A stretch of DNA of 12,542 nucleotides from Actinomycetota bacterium (GTDB taxonomy: Bacteria > Actinomycetota > Acidimicrobiia > Acidimicrobiales > Iamiaceae): assembly GCA_017882935.1 (NCBI GenBank), contig JADGOP010000023.1, forward strand, positions 1-12,542. Direction: 5' to 3'. The first letter of the stretch is position 1. The number at the start of each line of letters is the position of its first letter. Positions 12,489-12,542 of the stretch are shown here, piece after piece. The translations under genes were made by a program, and so were the position numbers. Below the pieces are notes generated by a model that was given only the letters and a program-made list of their open reading frames with translations, made no database searches and was not told the DNA's origin.

Positions 12489-12542
12489 TCAGGTCGCCTG
12501 ATCCCCCGGGGAGTCCGGGCCGGGCGTGCCCGCCAGCTCCCA
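12489..12542 (-). CDS. Possible C-terminus of a gene running off the window edge
   Basis: On the minus strand the last 54 bases read WELAGTPGPDSPGDQAT followed by TGA at 12491-12489. The composition (Gly, Pro, Asp, Thr) is typical of the loose C-terminal tails of proteins in high-GC actinobacteria. The stop lies 56 bp before the quinone oxidoreductase start. The fragment is too short to identify, and the frame is chosen only because it ends sensibly before the next gene. Confidence 0.3.
   Translation of the reverse strand, partial: WELAGTPGPDSPGDQAT

Overview
This is a GC-rich (I estimate around 70%) chromosomal window from an actinobacterium. The signs are GTG starts without leaders, an F420-type luciferase-like oxidoreductase, a tandem DUF427 protein and a lipid-catabolism operon. 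A member of Acidimicrobiia is my best guess, but no marker gene is present to prove it. I see no rRNA, tRNA, CRISPR array, insertion sequence, integrase or phage gene. It reads as ordinary core and accessory metabolism.

Layout. 24-1736 (minus): a polytopic YrhK-like membrane protein preceded by a DUF1028 protein in the same reading frame. 1871-3493 (plus, divergent): an exported protein of the N,N-dimethylformamidase beta-subunit family, probably read from a leaderless promoter. 3516-7805 (minus): in transcription order an acetyl-CoA hydrolase/4-hydroxybutyrate CoA-transferase, a DUF445 membrane protein, an Ohr-type peroxidase and a TIGR03617-like F420-dependent oxidoreductase. 7899-8846 (plus): a YihY/BrkB membrane protein with an odd repeat-derived tail. 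8899-12432 (minus): a zinc-independent quinone oxidoreductase, a tandem DUF427 protein, an enoyl-CoA hydratase/isomerase-family protein and a 2,4-dienoyl-CoA-reductase-type SDR. The last 54 bases may hold the C-terminus of one more minus-strand gene.

How the genes work together. The clearest functional unit is the two-gene set at 8899-10568. A crotonase that keeps only one of the two hydratase glutamates lies 2 nt from an SDR with the catalytic spacing of mitochondrial DECR. Together they fit the auxiliary steps for beta-oxidation of unsaturated acyl-CoAs. A 19-bp perfect dyad of TetR-operator type sits where the -35 box of this pair would be. The remaining genes (Ohr, quinone reductase, F420 enzyme, CoA-transferase) suggest redox and acyl-CoA metabolism but form no obvious single pathway.

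The least expected structure is non-coding. Two imperfect hairpins of exactly 49 nt (4559-4607 and 8821-8869) both begin GTTC and end GAAC and share 28 of 49 positions. Both sit at gene 3' ends, and one carries the gene's stop codon in its loop. They look like members of one dispersed palindromic or terminator family. I found no convincing new defence or mobile system.
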